A stretch of DNA of 43,313 nt from Gammaproteobacteria bacterium. GTDB lineage: Bacteria > Pseudomonadota > Gammaproteobacteria > GCA-001735895. The notes under the pieces are model-generated. The model searched no databases. It was given only the letters and a program-made list of their open reading frames with translations, and was not told the DNA's origin. Shown one piece after another: positions 15,494-24,876 of this stretch; position 1 is the stretch's first letter; each line of letters starts with the position of its first letter. The position numbers and the translations under genes are program-made. Location: NCBI GenBank assembly GCA_024638385.1, contig JAHEKJ010000018.1:1-43313 (forward strand). Direction: 5' to 3'.

Positions 15494-17903
15494 AGTCCGC
15501 GCGGTAGTCATCGGCGGCGGCCTGATCGGCTGCTCGATTCTCTATCATCTGACCAAACTCGGCTGGACCGACGTCGTGCTGCTCGAGCGCGACGAGCTGA
15601 CCTCGGGCTCGACCTGGCACGCGGCCGCCGGCATCCACGGCCTGCACGATCACAACAACATCTCGCGCCTGCAGTACTACACGATGCAGCTCTACGCCGA
15701 GCTCGAGCGGGAGACCGGGCAGGGCTGCGGCATCTTCCAGCCCGGCGCGCTCTACCTCGCGCAGACCCGCGAACGCGAGCATCAGCTGCGCATCCAGGCG
15801 GCGAAAGCGAAATACTTCGGCGTCGATTTCCACGAACTCGATCGCGACGAGGCCGAGCGCATGCATCCGCTGGCCGATTTCGACGGCATTCGCTGCATCA
15901 TGCTCGAGCCCGACGCCGGCAACGTCGACCCGTCGGGCGTGACCCATGCCTACGCCCGGGGCGCGCGGGCGCGCGGCGCCGAGGTGCATCGTTTCACGCC
16001 GGTCGTCGCGACCCGGCCGCGCGCCGACGGCAGCTGGGACGTCGACACGCCGAACGCGACGATCCACGCGCAGGTCGTCGTCAACGCGGCGGGACTGTGG
16101 GCGCGCGAGGTCGCCGCGCTGGCCGGTATCAGGCTGCCGCTGATGCCGCTCGAACACCAGTATCTCGTCACCGAAACGATCCCCGAGATCGAGGCCCTCG
16201 GCCGGCGCCTGCCGCTGATCGCCGATCGCGACGGCGAGTACTACCTGCGCCAGGAAGGGCTCGGCCTGCTGGTCGGCGCCTACGAGAAAGACGGCCGCTA
16301 CTGGGCCGAGGAAGGCACGCCGCTCGACTTCGGCCACGACCTGCTCGCCGAAGATCTCGAGCGCATCGAGGACAACCTGCTGCGCGCGTTTACCCGCGTG
16401 CCGGTGCTCGCCGAGGCCGGCGTCAAGCGAGTGATCAACGGGCCGATGATCTGGTCGCCCGATTCGTCGGCGCTGATCGGCCCGGTCCCCGAGCTGCGCA
16501 ACTATTATTGCTGCTGCGGCGTCATCCCGGGGTTTTCGCAATCGGGCGGGCTCGGCCTGACGCTGGCGCAGTGGATCGTCGAAGGCGAGCCGAAGATGGA
16601 CCTGTTCGCGTGGGACGTCGCGCGTTTCGGCGAATGGGCCGACGCCGCGTTCACCCGGGCAAGGACGCTCGACCAGTACGCGCATCGCTTCAAGATTCAT
16701 TTTCCGTACGAGGAGCGCGCCGCCGGACGGCCGCTAAAGACGCGCCCGGCTTACGCGCGGCAGCAGGAGCTCGGCGCCGTGTTCGGACTGAGCTACGGCT
16801 ACGAGCACCCGCTGTGGTACGCCCCCGAAGGCGTCGAGCCGGTCGAAACCTATGGCTTCGAGCGGCAGAACTGCTTCGAACCGGTGGCGCGGGAATGCCG
16901 TGCGCTGCGCGATGCGGCCGGCATCATCGATATTTCCAATTTCGCCAAGTACCGAATCCGCGGCGCCGGCGCGCACGCTTACCTCGAGCGCCTGGTCGCG
17001 AACCGGGTGCCGACCGAATCCGGGCGCTCGTGCCTGACGCCGTTGCTCGGTCTGCGCGGCGGCATCGCCGGCGATTTCACGATCACGAAGCTCGCCGACG
17101 AGGATTTCCTGATGATCGGCTCGGGTATCGCCGAGCGCTACCACCGGCGTTTCTTCGCGCTGCCCGAGCGGGCCGCAAGCGCTCGCTTCGAGAGCTTCAG
17201 CGAGACATGGGCCGGGTTCAACGTCGCCGGACCGAAGGCGCGCGCGCTGCTTTCCGGACTGACCGACGCCGACCTGTCGAGCGAAGCCTTCCCGTTCATG
17301 CGCAACCGTCGCATCGAGGTCGCCGGCATCGACGCGGTTGCGCTGCGGGTCTCGTTCAGCGGCGACCTCGGCTGGGAAATCTACGTCCCGGTCGAACGTC
17401 AACTCGAGCTGCTGGACGCGCTGCTCGCCGCGGGCGCCGCGCACGGCGCGCGCCTCGTCGGCAGCCGCGCGCTGTTGTCGCTGCGCGTCGAGAAGGGTTA
17501 CGGCAGCTGGGGCCGCGAATATTCGCCCGAGTACTGGCCGCAGGAAGTCGGCCTCGACCGCCTGATCAAGCTCGACAAGGGCGAGTTCATCGGCCGTGAA
17601 GCCTATCTTGCGATCAAGGACCAGCCACCGCGGGAAAAGCTTTCGATCGTGCGCCTCGATACCGACGATGCCGACGCGGTCGGCGGCGAACCGGTGTTTC
17701 TGACCGACGGCACGCCGGTCGGCCGCGTCAGTTCGGGCGCCTGGGGCCATGGCGTCGGCGCGTCGATTGCGCTATGTTTCATCAAGGCCGCGCACGCGGC
17801 GCCGGGCACCCGCGTCGACGTCGCGATCCTGGGCCAGCCCCACGCCGGCGTCGTACTCGAACACCCGCCGTTCGATCCGGGCGGCAGCCGACTGAGGAGC
17901 TGA
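15477..17903 (+). CDS. Dimethylglycine/sarcosine dehydrogenase-like FAD-GcvT fusion
   Basis: This is an 808-residue enzyme of the DMGDH family: an FAD-dependent D-amino-acid-oxidase-type domain (about 1-375), an FAO_M linker domain, and a C-terminal GcvT-like tetrahydrofolate domain (about 430-800). It starts with the dinucleotide motif VVIGGGLIGCSILYHL. GSTWHAAAG contains the histidine that covalently holds FAD in relatives. Such enzymes oxidatively remove N-methyl groups from glycine derivatives and hand formaldehyde to tetrahydrofolate. I favour the TTG start at 15477, six bases behind GGAGG at 15466-15470; GTG at 15483 is the alternative. It overlaps the preceding gene, and dddP starts 1 bp after its stop. 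It is not DmdA, which lacks the FAD domain. Confidence 0.88.
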   Translation: MAVKTEVRAVVIGGGLIGCSILYHLTKLGWTDVVLLERDELTSGSTWHAAAGIHGLHDHNNISRLQYYTMQLYAELERETGQGCGIFQPGALYLAQTREREHQLRIQAAKAKYFGVDFHELDRDEAERMHPLADFDGIRCIMLEPDAGNVDPSGVTHAYARGARARGAEVHRFTPVVATRPRADGSWDVDTPNATIHAQVVVNAAGLWAREVAALAGIRLPLMPLEHQYLVTETIPEIEALGRRLPLIADRDGEYYLRQEGLGLLVGAYEKDGRYWAEEGTPLDFGHDLLAEDLERIEDNLLRAFTRVPVLAEAGVKRVINGPMIWSPDSSALIGPVPELRNYYCCCGVIPGFSQSGGLGLTLAQWIVEGEPKMDLFAWDVARFGEWADAAFTRARTLDQYAHRFKIHFPYEERAAGRPLKTRPAYARQQELGAVFGLSYGYEHPLWYAPEGVEPVETYGFERQNCFEPVARECRALRDAAGIIDISNFAKYRIRGAGAHAYLERLVANRVPTESGRSCLTPLLGLRGGIAGDFTITKLADEDFLMIGSGIAERYHRRFFALPERAASARFESFSETWAGFNVAGPKARALLSGLTDADLSSEAFPFMRNRRIEVAGIDAVALRVSFSGDLGWEIYVPVERQLELLDALLAAGAAHGARLVGSRALLSLRVEKGYGSWGREYSPEYWPQEVGLDRLIKLDKGEFIGREAYLAIKDQPPREKLSIVRLDTDDADAVGGEPVFLTDGTPVGRVSSGAWGHGVGASIALCFIKAAHAAPGTRVDVAILGQPHAGVVLEHPPFDPGGSRLRS

Positions 17904-17904
17904 C

Positions 17905-19239
17905 ATGGCGAGCAACCCGCACTCGATCCCGAATCCGAAGATCGATCCGGCGCGACAGCGTTCGGCGCGCCGCCCGGACAATACGCCCGACGACAACGAT
18001 CGCCTCGAGATCGGCCCGACGCCGCTGGCCTACGCCGAATGGCAAGCCGCCGGCCTCGAGTGTCCCGACCTGCCGCGCATGCGCCGGTACCGACTCGATC
18101 GAATCGTCGCCGGCCTCGCCGCGCGCGATCTCGACGCGGTGCTGCTGTTCGACCCGCTGTCGATTCGCTATGCGACCGACACCACGCATATGCAGCTGTG
18201 GAACTCGCACAACCCGTTTCGCGCCTGCCTCGTGACCGCCGACGGCCACATGGTCCTGTGGGAGTACGGCGGCTACGAGTACCTGTCGGCCTACAACCCG
18301 CTGGTGCGCGAGGTCCGTTTCGGCGCGTCGTTTTTCTACTTCGCCACCGGCCAGCGCACCGAGGAAAAAGCCGAAGCCTTCGTCGCGCAGGTCGTCGACG
18401 TGCTGCGGCAGCGCGTCGGCAACGGCCGGCGCGTCGCGGTCGACAAGATCCAGATCGCCGGATTGCGCGCGCTCGACGCGGCCGGCGTCGAGGTCATGGA
18501 CGGCGAGGAATTGATGGAGCGCACGCGCGCGATCAAGGGGCCCGACGAGATCCTCGCGATGCGCTGCGCGTTGCACGCCTGCGAGCAGGCGATTGCCGAG
18601 ATGCGCGCGCTGACCGAACCCGGCATGACCGAGAACGACGTCTGGGCGGAGCTGCACAAAGCCAACATCCGCCGCGGCGGCGAGTGGATCGAGACCCGTA
18701 TCCTGTCGTCCGGCCCGCGCACCAATCCGTGGTTCCAGGAATGCGGCCCGCGGGTGATCGGCAACGACGAGATCCTCGCCTTCGACACCGACCTGATCGG
18801 CTGTTACGGCATGTGCACCGACATTTCCCGCAGCTGGTTCATCGGCGACGGCACGCCGACGGCGCGGCAGAAGTCGCTGCATGCGATTGCCCTCGAACAC
18901 ATCATGACCAACGCCGATATCGTCAGGCCGGGCGTGGCGTTTCGCGAGCTGACCGAGCAGGGCCATCACTTGCCGGAAAAATTCATCCCGCAACGTTACG
19001 GCTCGAAATTCCACGGCGTCGGCCTGTGCGACGAATGGCCGGCGATCAAGTACCCGGTCGACTGGGACGAGCGCGGCTACGACGGCGAACTCGAAGCCGG
19101 CATGATGCTCTGCGTCGAGGCCTACATCGGCGAGGTCGGTGGCGCGGACGGCATCAAGCTCGAGGACCAGCTGCTGGTCACCGACGACGGTTACGAGAAC
19201 CTGACGCGTTGCCCGTTCGATCCGCTGCTGTCGATCTGA
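17905..19239 (+). CDS. dddP: DMSP lyase DddP (M24 metalloenzyme)
   Basis: DddP cleaves dimethylsulfoniopropionate to dimethyl sulfide and acrylate. The 444 residues match the family length. The whole sequence follows DddP: NTPDDNDRLEIGPTPLAYAEW near the start, LWNSHNPFRA at 98-107, GGEWIETRILSSGPRTNPWF at 258-277 and HGVGLCDEWP at 370-379. Metal ligands described for roseobacter DddP are all present with an offset of one residue: Asp294, Asp296, Asp306, His370, Glu405 and Glu420. The catalytic Asp376 and Tyr365 are also there. Generic creatinase or aminopeptidase P relatives lack this Tyr/Asp pair. The ATG at 17905 sits 1 bp after the previous stop, with GAGGAG at 17894-17899. The sulfatase-like gene follows after 88 bp. 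Confidence 0.92.
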   Translation: MASNPHSIPNPKIDPARQRSARRPDNTPDDNDRLEIGPTPLAYAEWQAAGLECPDLPRMRRYRLDRIVAGLAARDLDAVLLFDPLSIRYATDTTHMQLWNSHNPFRACLVTADGHMVLWEYGGYEYLSAYNPLVREVRFGASFFYFATGQRTEEKAEAFVAQVVDVLRQRVGNGRRVAVDKIQIAGLRALDAAGVEVMDGEELMERTRAIKGPDEILAMRCALHACEQAIAEMRALTEPGMTENDVWAELHKANIRRGGEWIETRILSSGPRTNPWFQECGPRVIGNDEILAFDTDLIGCYGMCTDISRSWFIGDGTPTARQKSLHAIALEHIMTNADIVRPGVAFRELTEQGHHLPEKFIPQRYGSKFHGVGLCDEWPAIKYPVDWDERGYDGELEAGMMLCVEAYIGEVGGADGIKLEDQLLVTDDGYENLTRCPFDPLLSI

Positions 19240-19327
19240 GGCGATGGCGCGCGGCCATTTCCCGCGCGACTGTCGATCCCGTAAAATGGCCCGGTCGTAA
19301 AGGTCGCGAAATCCCGGAAATTTGCGC

Positions 19328-20857
19328 ATGAACATCCTGTTTATCACCGCCGACCAGTGGCGCGGCGAATGTCTTTCGATCCTCGGGCATCCGCACGCCG
19401 AAACGCCGAACCTCGACGCGCTCGCGCGCGATGGCCTGCTGTTTGCGCAGCAATTTGCGCAGGCCACGCCGTGCGCGCCGAGCCGCAGCTCGATGCATAC
19501 CGGGCTTTACCTGCAGAATCACCGCTGCGTCGTCAACGGCGCGCCGCTGGACTCGCGCTTCACCAACTGGGCCCTCGAGGTCGGCAAGGCCGGCTATGCG
19601 CCGTCGCTGTTCGGCTATACCGACTCGGCGATCGACCCGCGCGGACTCGATTCCGGCGACCCGCGCCTGCGACACTACAGCGAGCCGCTGCCCGGCATCG
19701 AGACCTACACGCCGATGGTCGACGAAGTCTCGGCCGAGTGGGTCGAATACCTGCGCGACAAGGGATATCCGTTGCCGGACCGGCCGTGGAGCCTGTACGC
19801 GCAAACCGTGCCGGGGACCGACTGGGCCGATGGCGGCGACGCCGTGTTGCCGCTCGCGATCGCCGCCGAGGACCACGAGACCCATTACATGGTCGATCGC
19901 TGTATCGACTGGATCGGCGCCCGGCAGGGATCGTGGATAACGCATCTGTCGCTGCTGCGACCGCACCCGCCGTTCGCCGCGCCGGAACCCTATAACCGCC
20001 TTTACGATCCGCGGCAAATGACGGCCCCGAAGCGCCGCGAAGCGGCCGTCGACGAGGCGCGCCAGCACCCGCTGCTCGACTATTACATCAACCACAGCCG
20101 TTACCGCGCGCCCGACAATACCCGGCAGACGCAGCAGGATATGGCCAATTACTTCGGCCTGATGCGCGAAGTCGACGACAATCTCGGCCGGCTGTTCGAG
20201 GCGATCAAGGCGCGCGGCGAGTGGGATTCGACGCTGATCGTCTTCACCTCCGATCATGGCGAGCAGCTCGGCGATCACTGGCTGATGTCGAAGCTCGGCT
20301 ACTTCGACGAGTCTTACCACGTGCCGCTGATCATCCGCGACCCGCGGCCCGCGGCCGACGCGAGCCGCGGCCAGCAAATCGATGCCTTCACCGAGAGCGT
20401 CGACCTGATGCCGACGCTGCTCGACTGGCTCGGGCTCGAGATTCCGAGCCAGTGCGACGGTTTCTCGCTCAAGCCCGCGCTCGAGACCGGCCAATTGCCG
20501 GCCGGCTGGCGCGACTCGGTGTTTTGGGAATACGATTTCCGCAACGTGCGCGACGACGCCATCGAACGTCATCTCGGCATCACGCTGCACCAGTGCAACC
20601 TGTCGGTGCTGCGCGACCGGCGCTACAAGTACGTGCATTTCGGCGCGTTGCCGCCGCTGTTCTTCGACCTCGAGCGCGACCCCGGCGAGTTCGACAACCA
20701 GGCCGACAACCCGGATTACCGGGCCCGGGTGCTCGAATACGCGCAAAAGATGCTGTCGCTGAAGATGAACCACGCCGAACGCGGCCTGACCGAGACCATG
20801 CTCGGCGAGGGCGGCGCGGTGACGCGCCGCGCGCCGCTGCGCAAGCTGGCGTCGTGA
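19328..20857 (+). CDS. Phosphonate monoester hydrolase/phosphodiesterase-like member of the sulfatase superfamily
   Basis: This is a 509-residue alkaline-phosphatase-superfamily hydrolase. The formylglycine signature C-A-P-S-R has its cysteine at residue 49, requiring conversion by a formylglycine-generating enzyme not seen here. The metal-site strand ILFITADQWR is at the N-terminus and the FTSDHGEQLGDH motif near residue 300. The C-terminal ERRYKYVHFGALPPLFF-type segment (here DRRYKYVHFGALPPLFFDLE) is characteristic of the Rhizobium/Burkholderia phosphonate monoester hydrolase group. Those enzymes cleave phosphonate monoesters, phosphodiesters and some sulfate esters promiscuously. There is no signal peptide, so it acts in the cytosol. 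It overlaps the TauD-like gene by four bases. The natural substrate is open; a zwitterionic phospho- or sulfo-ester would suit the neighbourhood. Confidence 0.82.
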   Translation: MNILFITADQWRGECLSILGHPHAETPNLDALARDGLLFAQQFAQATPCAPSRSSMHTGLYLQNHRCVVNGAPLDSRFTNWALEVGKAGYAPSLFGYTDSAIDPRGLDSGDPRLRHYSEPLPGIETYTPMVDEVSAEWVEYLRDKGYPLPDRPWSLYAQTVPGTDWADGGDAVLPLAIAAEDHETHYMVDRCIDWIGARQGSWITHLSLLRPHPPFAAPEPYNRLYDPRQMTAPKRREAAVDEARQHPLLDYYINHSRYRAPDNTRQTQQDMANYFGLMREVDDNLGRLFEAIKARGEWDSTLIVFTSDHGEQLGDHWLMSKLGYFDESYHVPLIIRDPRPAADASRGQQIDAFTESVDLMPTLLDWLGLEIPSQCDGFSLKPALETGQLPAGWRDSVFWEYDFRNVRDDAIERHLGITLHQCNLSVLRDRRYKYVHFGALPPLFFDLERDPGEFDNQADNPDYRARVLEYAQKMLSLKMNHAERGLTETMLGEGGAVTRRAPLRKLAS

Positions 20858-21933
20858 GCCGGGCGACCGACGCGGCGCAGCCGCAGCCGTTGCCGGCCGA
20901 TCATCCCGGCCTGTGGCGTGCCGCCGAGCGCGATCGCGAGAGCTTTTGTGTCGACCTGCAGGCGCGTCACCTCGACGCGCTCGAGCGCGCGCTGCGCGCG
21001 GTGCAGGCGCGAACCGATGACCCCGAAGCGATCACGCGTGCCGACTTCGATCTCGGCGCGATCGAGGCCGACGTCGCGCGCTGGCGCGACGAGGTCATGC
21101 GCGGCAGCGGTCTGGTGATCCTGCGCGGGCTGTCGCCCGAGCGCTTCAGCCGCGACGAACTCGGCATGATCCACTTCGGTCTCGGCACGCATTTCGGCAC
21201 GGCGATGTCGCAAAGCGTCATGGGCGATCGGCTCGGCCACGTGATCGACGTCGGCGGCAAGGACCCCAAGGAGCGCGCCTACCGCAACAGCGCCGAACTC
21301 GACATGCATACGGATGCCTGCGACGTCGTCGCGATGCTTTGCCTGCAGAGCGCGCGCGAGGGCGGCATCAGCGGTTACGTCAGCGCGCTGGCGATCTACA
21401 ACGAGATCCTCGCGCGCGCGCCCGCGGCGATGCCGATCCTGATGCGGGGTTTCCATTACCACCGTTTCGGCGAGGAGGCCCCCGGCGAGGCGCCGGTTAC
21501 CGAGGAGCGGATCCCGGTGTTCAGCTTTCACGCCGGTGAGCTATCGGTCAACTACCTGCGCTCGTACATCGAGATGGCCGCCGAGGAGCTGGCGCGGCCG
21601 CTGTCTTGCGATGAAGTCGCGGCGCTCGACCGGGTCGACGAGATCGCGCTCGACAAGCGTTTCGCGCTGTGTTTCCTGACGCGGCCGGGCGAGGCGGTAT
21701 GGTTCAACAACCTGACGGTTCTGCACAATCGCACGGCCTTCGAGGATGCCGACGACCCCGCGCTGAAACGCCATTTCCTGCGCCTGTGGCTGGTCGCGCA
21801 CGACCCGCGGCCGGCCGACCCGCGGCTGCGCATCTACGAAGGCAAGGGGATCGCGCCGCAGCCGGGGCGCTCGACCTACTTCAGTCGCGAACTCGGCTTC
21901 AGCCGTTTCGAAGACGATGACGGGCGCATGTAA
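20854..21933 (+). CDS. TfdA/TauD-family 2-oxoglutarate-dependent oxygenase
   Basis: This non-heme iron dioxygenase of about 359 residues couples 2-oxoglutarate decarboxylation to hydroxylation. The iron-binding H-x-D is in LDMHTDACDVV near residues 150-154. The distal histidine is in NNLTVLHNRTAF near 291, followed by the 2-oxoglutarate arginine in RHFLRLWLV. The N-terminal 80 residues are family-variable. I start at GTG 20854, which overlaps the preceding stop in GTGA. The open frame continues far upstream but is antiparallel junk inside the sulfatase-like gene. Known relatives attack taurine, alkylsulfates, aryloxyacetates and trimethylammonium compounds, so the substrate cannot be assigned. 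It is the last gene of the dddP run. Confidence 0.82.
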   Translation: MSRATDAAQPQPLPADHPGLWRAAERDRESFCVDLQARHLDALERALRAVQARTDDPEAITRADFDLGAIEADVARWRDEVMRGSGLVILRGLSPERFSRDELGMIHFGLGTHFGTAMSQSVMGDRLGHVIDVGGKDPKERAYRNSAELDMHTDACDVVAMLCLQSAREGGISGYVSALAIYNEILARAPAAMPILMRGFHYHRFGEEAPGEAPVTEERIPVFSFHAGELSVNYLRSYIEMAAEELARPLSCDEVAALDRVDEIALDKRFALCFLTRPGEAVWFNNLTVLHNRTAFEDADDPALKRHFLRLWLVAHDPRPADPRLRIYEGKGIAPQPGRSTYFSRELGFSRFEDDDGRM

Positions 21934-21948
21934 ACCGCGCCGGCGGTT
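21933..21948. terminator. Hairpin in the 14-bp convergent gap
   Basis: AACCGC at 21933-21938 pairs with GCGGTT at 21943-21948 around a GCCG loop, just after the oxygenase stop and touching the reverse-strand stop of the response regulator. There is no T-run, so a Rho-independent terminator is not proven. It may act as a shared transcript end. Confidence 0.3.
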
Positions 21949-22871
21949 CAGCCGTCGAGACCCTTGCGCACCGTTGCAATGACCTCGTTGCCGTCGCCGA
22001 CGTATTCCAGGTCGTCGAAACTCGACAGGCGCGCGACCGCGATGCCGCGGCCGTGCGGATCGAAGGCGCGGTCCGGATCGAAGTCCATGTAGGGAGTCCA
22101 GTCGAATCCCTGGCCCTGATCGCGGATGCGGATTTGCACGGTCTCGTCGGCGACCTGGAATTCGAGTTCTATGAAACAACCGCGATGTTCGGCGGAGTTC
22201 AGCCGGCGCTCGACCTCGATTTGCCACATGCCGCGGCGCATCAGGCTGCTCTTTTCCTCGTAGCCGATCTTGAGGTTGCCGTGTTCGAGCGCGTTGATCA
22301 GCAGCTCGGAAATGCCGGTGACGACGCGGTGCGGCTCCGGGCACAGGTGCGCGACCTGCGACGCGACCAGGTTGCACTCGCGCAGATTGTGGATACGGAA
22401 GCGGCCGAAGGTCATCAGGTCGAATATCCGACGGCCTTCGCGCAGGGATTCGCGCAGCGACTTCATGTGCAGGCTGTCGTTGACCGCGCTGCGGACGACG
22501 GTCTTGAGCACGTCGCCGTCGTAGGGCTTGGTCAGGTAGTAGTATGCGCCGGCCTTGAGGCCGGCGATGATGTCGCGATTTTCGGCCTTGGCGGTCTGCA
22601 TGACGACCGGGACCTGCTCGAGCGCGTCGTGCGCCTTGATGTTGGCGAGCACCTCCATGCCGTCCATGCCCGGCATCATGCGGTCGAGGATGATGGCGTC
22701 GAAGCGGGTCGGGCTGGTCTCGAGCAACGACCAGGCTTCCTTGCCGTTGCTCGCGGTGACGAGTTCGTAGGCGTCGTTTTCGAGGTGCGCGCAGACGATG
22801 TCGAGGTTGATCGGCTCGTCGTCGACGATCAGTAGCGTGGCGCTGGTCTGGTCCAAATCCGGTATCTCCAT
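21948..22871 (-). CDS. Response regulator with receiver domain fused to RsbW-like ATPase domain
   Basis: The product has 307 residues in two parts. The receiver domain (about 11-130) has the acidic pair DDE at 17-19, phospho-acceptor Asp63 in ILDRMMPGMDG and Lys115 in YLTKPYD. The C-terminal part (about 165-305) is a GHKL/HATPase_c_2 domain with N-box SELLINALEHGN near 188-199 and G-box IRDQGQGFDW and GRGIAVA segments. It lacks a dimerisation/histidine domain. The C-terminus is therefore more like an anti-sigma-factor kinase (RsbW type) than a histidine kinase, and phosphorylation may switch a partner-binding or serine-kinase activity. No anti-sigma antagonist or sigma factor is adjacent. It is convergent with the dddP run and divergent from glnK. 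Confidence 0.85.
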   Translation of the reverse strand: MEIPDLDQTSATLLIVDDEPINLDIVCAHLENDAYELVTASNGKEAWSLLETSPTRFDAIILDRMMPGMDGMEVLANIKAHDALEQVPVVMQTAKAENRDIIAGLKAGAYYYLTKPYDGDVLKTVVRSAVNDSLHMKSLRESLREGRRIFDLMTFGRFRIHNLRECNLVASQVAHLCPEPHRVVTGISELLINALEHGNLKIGYEEKSSLMRRGMWQIEVERRLNSAEHRGCFIELEFQVADETVQIRIRDQGQGFDWTPYMDFDPDRAFDPHGRGIAVARLSSFDDLEYVGDGNEVIATVRKGLDG

Positions 22872-23571
<700 letters not shown>

Positions 23572-23581
23572 GGGGGTGGTG

Positions 23582-24871
23582 ATGAAAAAATCAGCCTTGT
23601 TGACAAGCGCGCTGCTGCCGCTGCTGAGTTTTCCGGTCGTCGCCGAGGATGGCCTCAACGGCGCCGATACGGCCTGGATCCTGACCTCGACCGCGCTGGT
23701 GCTGTTCATGACCCTGCCCGGGCTCGCGCTGTTCTACGGCGGCCTCGTGCGCACGAAGAACGTGTTGTCGGTACTGATGCAATGCTTCGCGATCACCTGT
23801 GTCGCGACGATCCTGTGGGTCGTCGTCGGCTACAGCATCGCCTTCGGTGACGGCGGTGCCGGCAACGCGGTCTGGGGCGGACTCGACCGCGCCTTTCTCG
23901 CCGGCATGACGCGCGACGCGCTCGCGGGCACGATCCCCGAGACCCTGTTCAGCATGTTTCAGCTGACGTTTGCGATCATCACGCCGGCGCTGATCGTCGG
24001 CGGTTTCGCCGAGCGCATGCGTTTTTCGGCGATTTTGCTGTTCACCGTGCTGTGGCTGCTGCTGGTCTACCTGCCGATCTGCCACTGGGTCTGGGGCGGC
24101 GGCTGGCTCGGCGAAATGGGCCTGCTCGATTTTGCCGGTGGCACCGTCGTCCACATCACCGCCGGCGTCGCCGCGATCGTGACTGCGATGGTCATCGGCA
24201 ATCGCCGCGGCTTTCCGCGCACGGCGATGATGCCGCACAACATGACCATGTCGATCACCGGCGCCGGCATGCTCTGGGTCGGCTGGTTTGGCTTCAACGC
24301 CGGCAGCGCGCTCGCCGCCGGCAGCGACGCCGGCATGGCGATGCTGGTCACGCACATCAGCGCGGCGATGGGCGCGTTCACGTGGATGATGATCGAGTGG
24401 TGGCGTTACGGCAAACCGTCGGCGCTCGGCGCGGTCACCGGCATGGTCGCCGGCCTCGGCACGATCACGCCTGCATCGGGCTTCGTCGGTCCGGGCGCGG
24501 CGCTCGTGATCGGATTCCTCGCCGGCAGCATCTGCTACTTCGCGACCGTCTACATCAAGCAGGGTCTGCGGATCGACGACTCGCTCGACGTGTTCCCGGT
24601 GCACGGCGTCGGCGGCATGCTCGGCACCATGTCGGCCGGCATTTTCGTCGCCGCCGGGCTCGGCGGCGCCGGGCTCGCCGACGGCATGACGATCGGCAGC
24701 CAGCTCGGCGTGCAGGCGATCGGCGTGATCGCGACGGTCGGCTGGACCGCCTTCGCGACCTTCGTGATCCTCAAGGTCGTCGGCCTGATCGTCGCGCTAC
24801 GCGTCGACGAGGAAGACGAAACCGTCGGCCTCGACCTGCGCTCGCACGAAGAATCCGGCTACAACTTCTAA
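23582..24871 (+). CDS. amtB: Ammonium transporter AmtB
   Basis: This is a 429-residue Amt/MEP/Rh channel with a cleavable N-terminal signal (residues 1-21) and eleven membrane helices. The pore twin histidines are His191 in GGTVVHITAG and His341 in DVFPVHGVGGMLG. The signature GMLWVGWFGFNAGSALA is at 229-245. The cytosolic C-terminus contains the VGLDLRSHEESGYNF tail that contacts P-II. ATG 23582 is chosen with the GGGGG ribosome site at 23572-23576; GTG 23576 is inside that site. It is cotranscribed with glnK and its transcript probably ends in the palindrome at 24877-24957. Confidence 0.96.
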   Translation: MKKSALLTSALLPLLSFPVVAEDGLNGADTAWILTSTALVLFMTLPGLALFYGGLVRTKNVLSVLMQCFAITCVATILWVVVGYSIAFGDGGAGNAVWGGLDRAFLAGMTRDALAGTIPETLFSMFQLTFAIITPALIVGGFAERMRFSAILLFTVLWLLLVYLPICHWVWGGGWLGEMGLLDFAGGTVVHITAGVAAIVTAMVIGNRRGFPRTAMMPHNMTMSITGAGMLWVGWFGFNAGSALAAGSDAGMAMLVTHISAAMGAFTWMMIEWWRYGKPSALGAVTGMVAGLGTITPASGFVGPGAALVIGFLAGSICYFATVYIKQGLRIDDSLDVFPVHGVGGMLGTMSAGIFVAAGLGGAGLADGMTIGSQLGVQAIGVIATVGWTAFATFVILKVVGLIVALRVDEEDETVGLDLRSHEESGYNF

Positions 24872-24876
24872 CCAGA

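Noticed and set aside
15477-17903. DMSP demethylase DmdA, because of the GcvT domain beside dddP
   Set aside because: The protein has a full N-terminal FAD domain and is more than twice DmdA's length; it fits dimethylglycine/sarcosine dehydrogenases.
17905-19239. Creatinase or Xaa-Pro peptidase assignment for the M24 gene
   Set aside because: DddP-specific N-terminal and active-site residues are all present.
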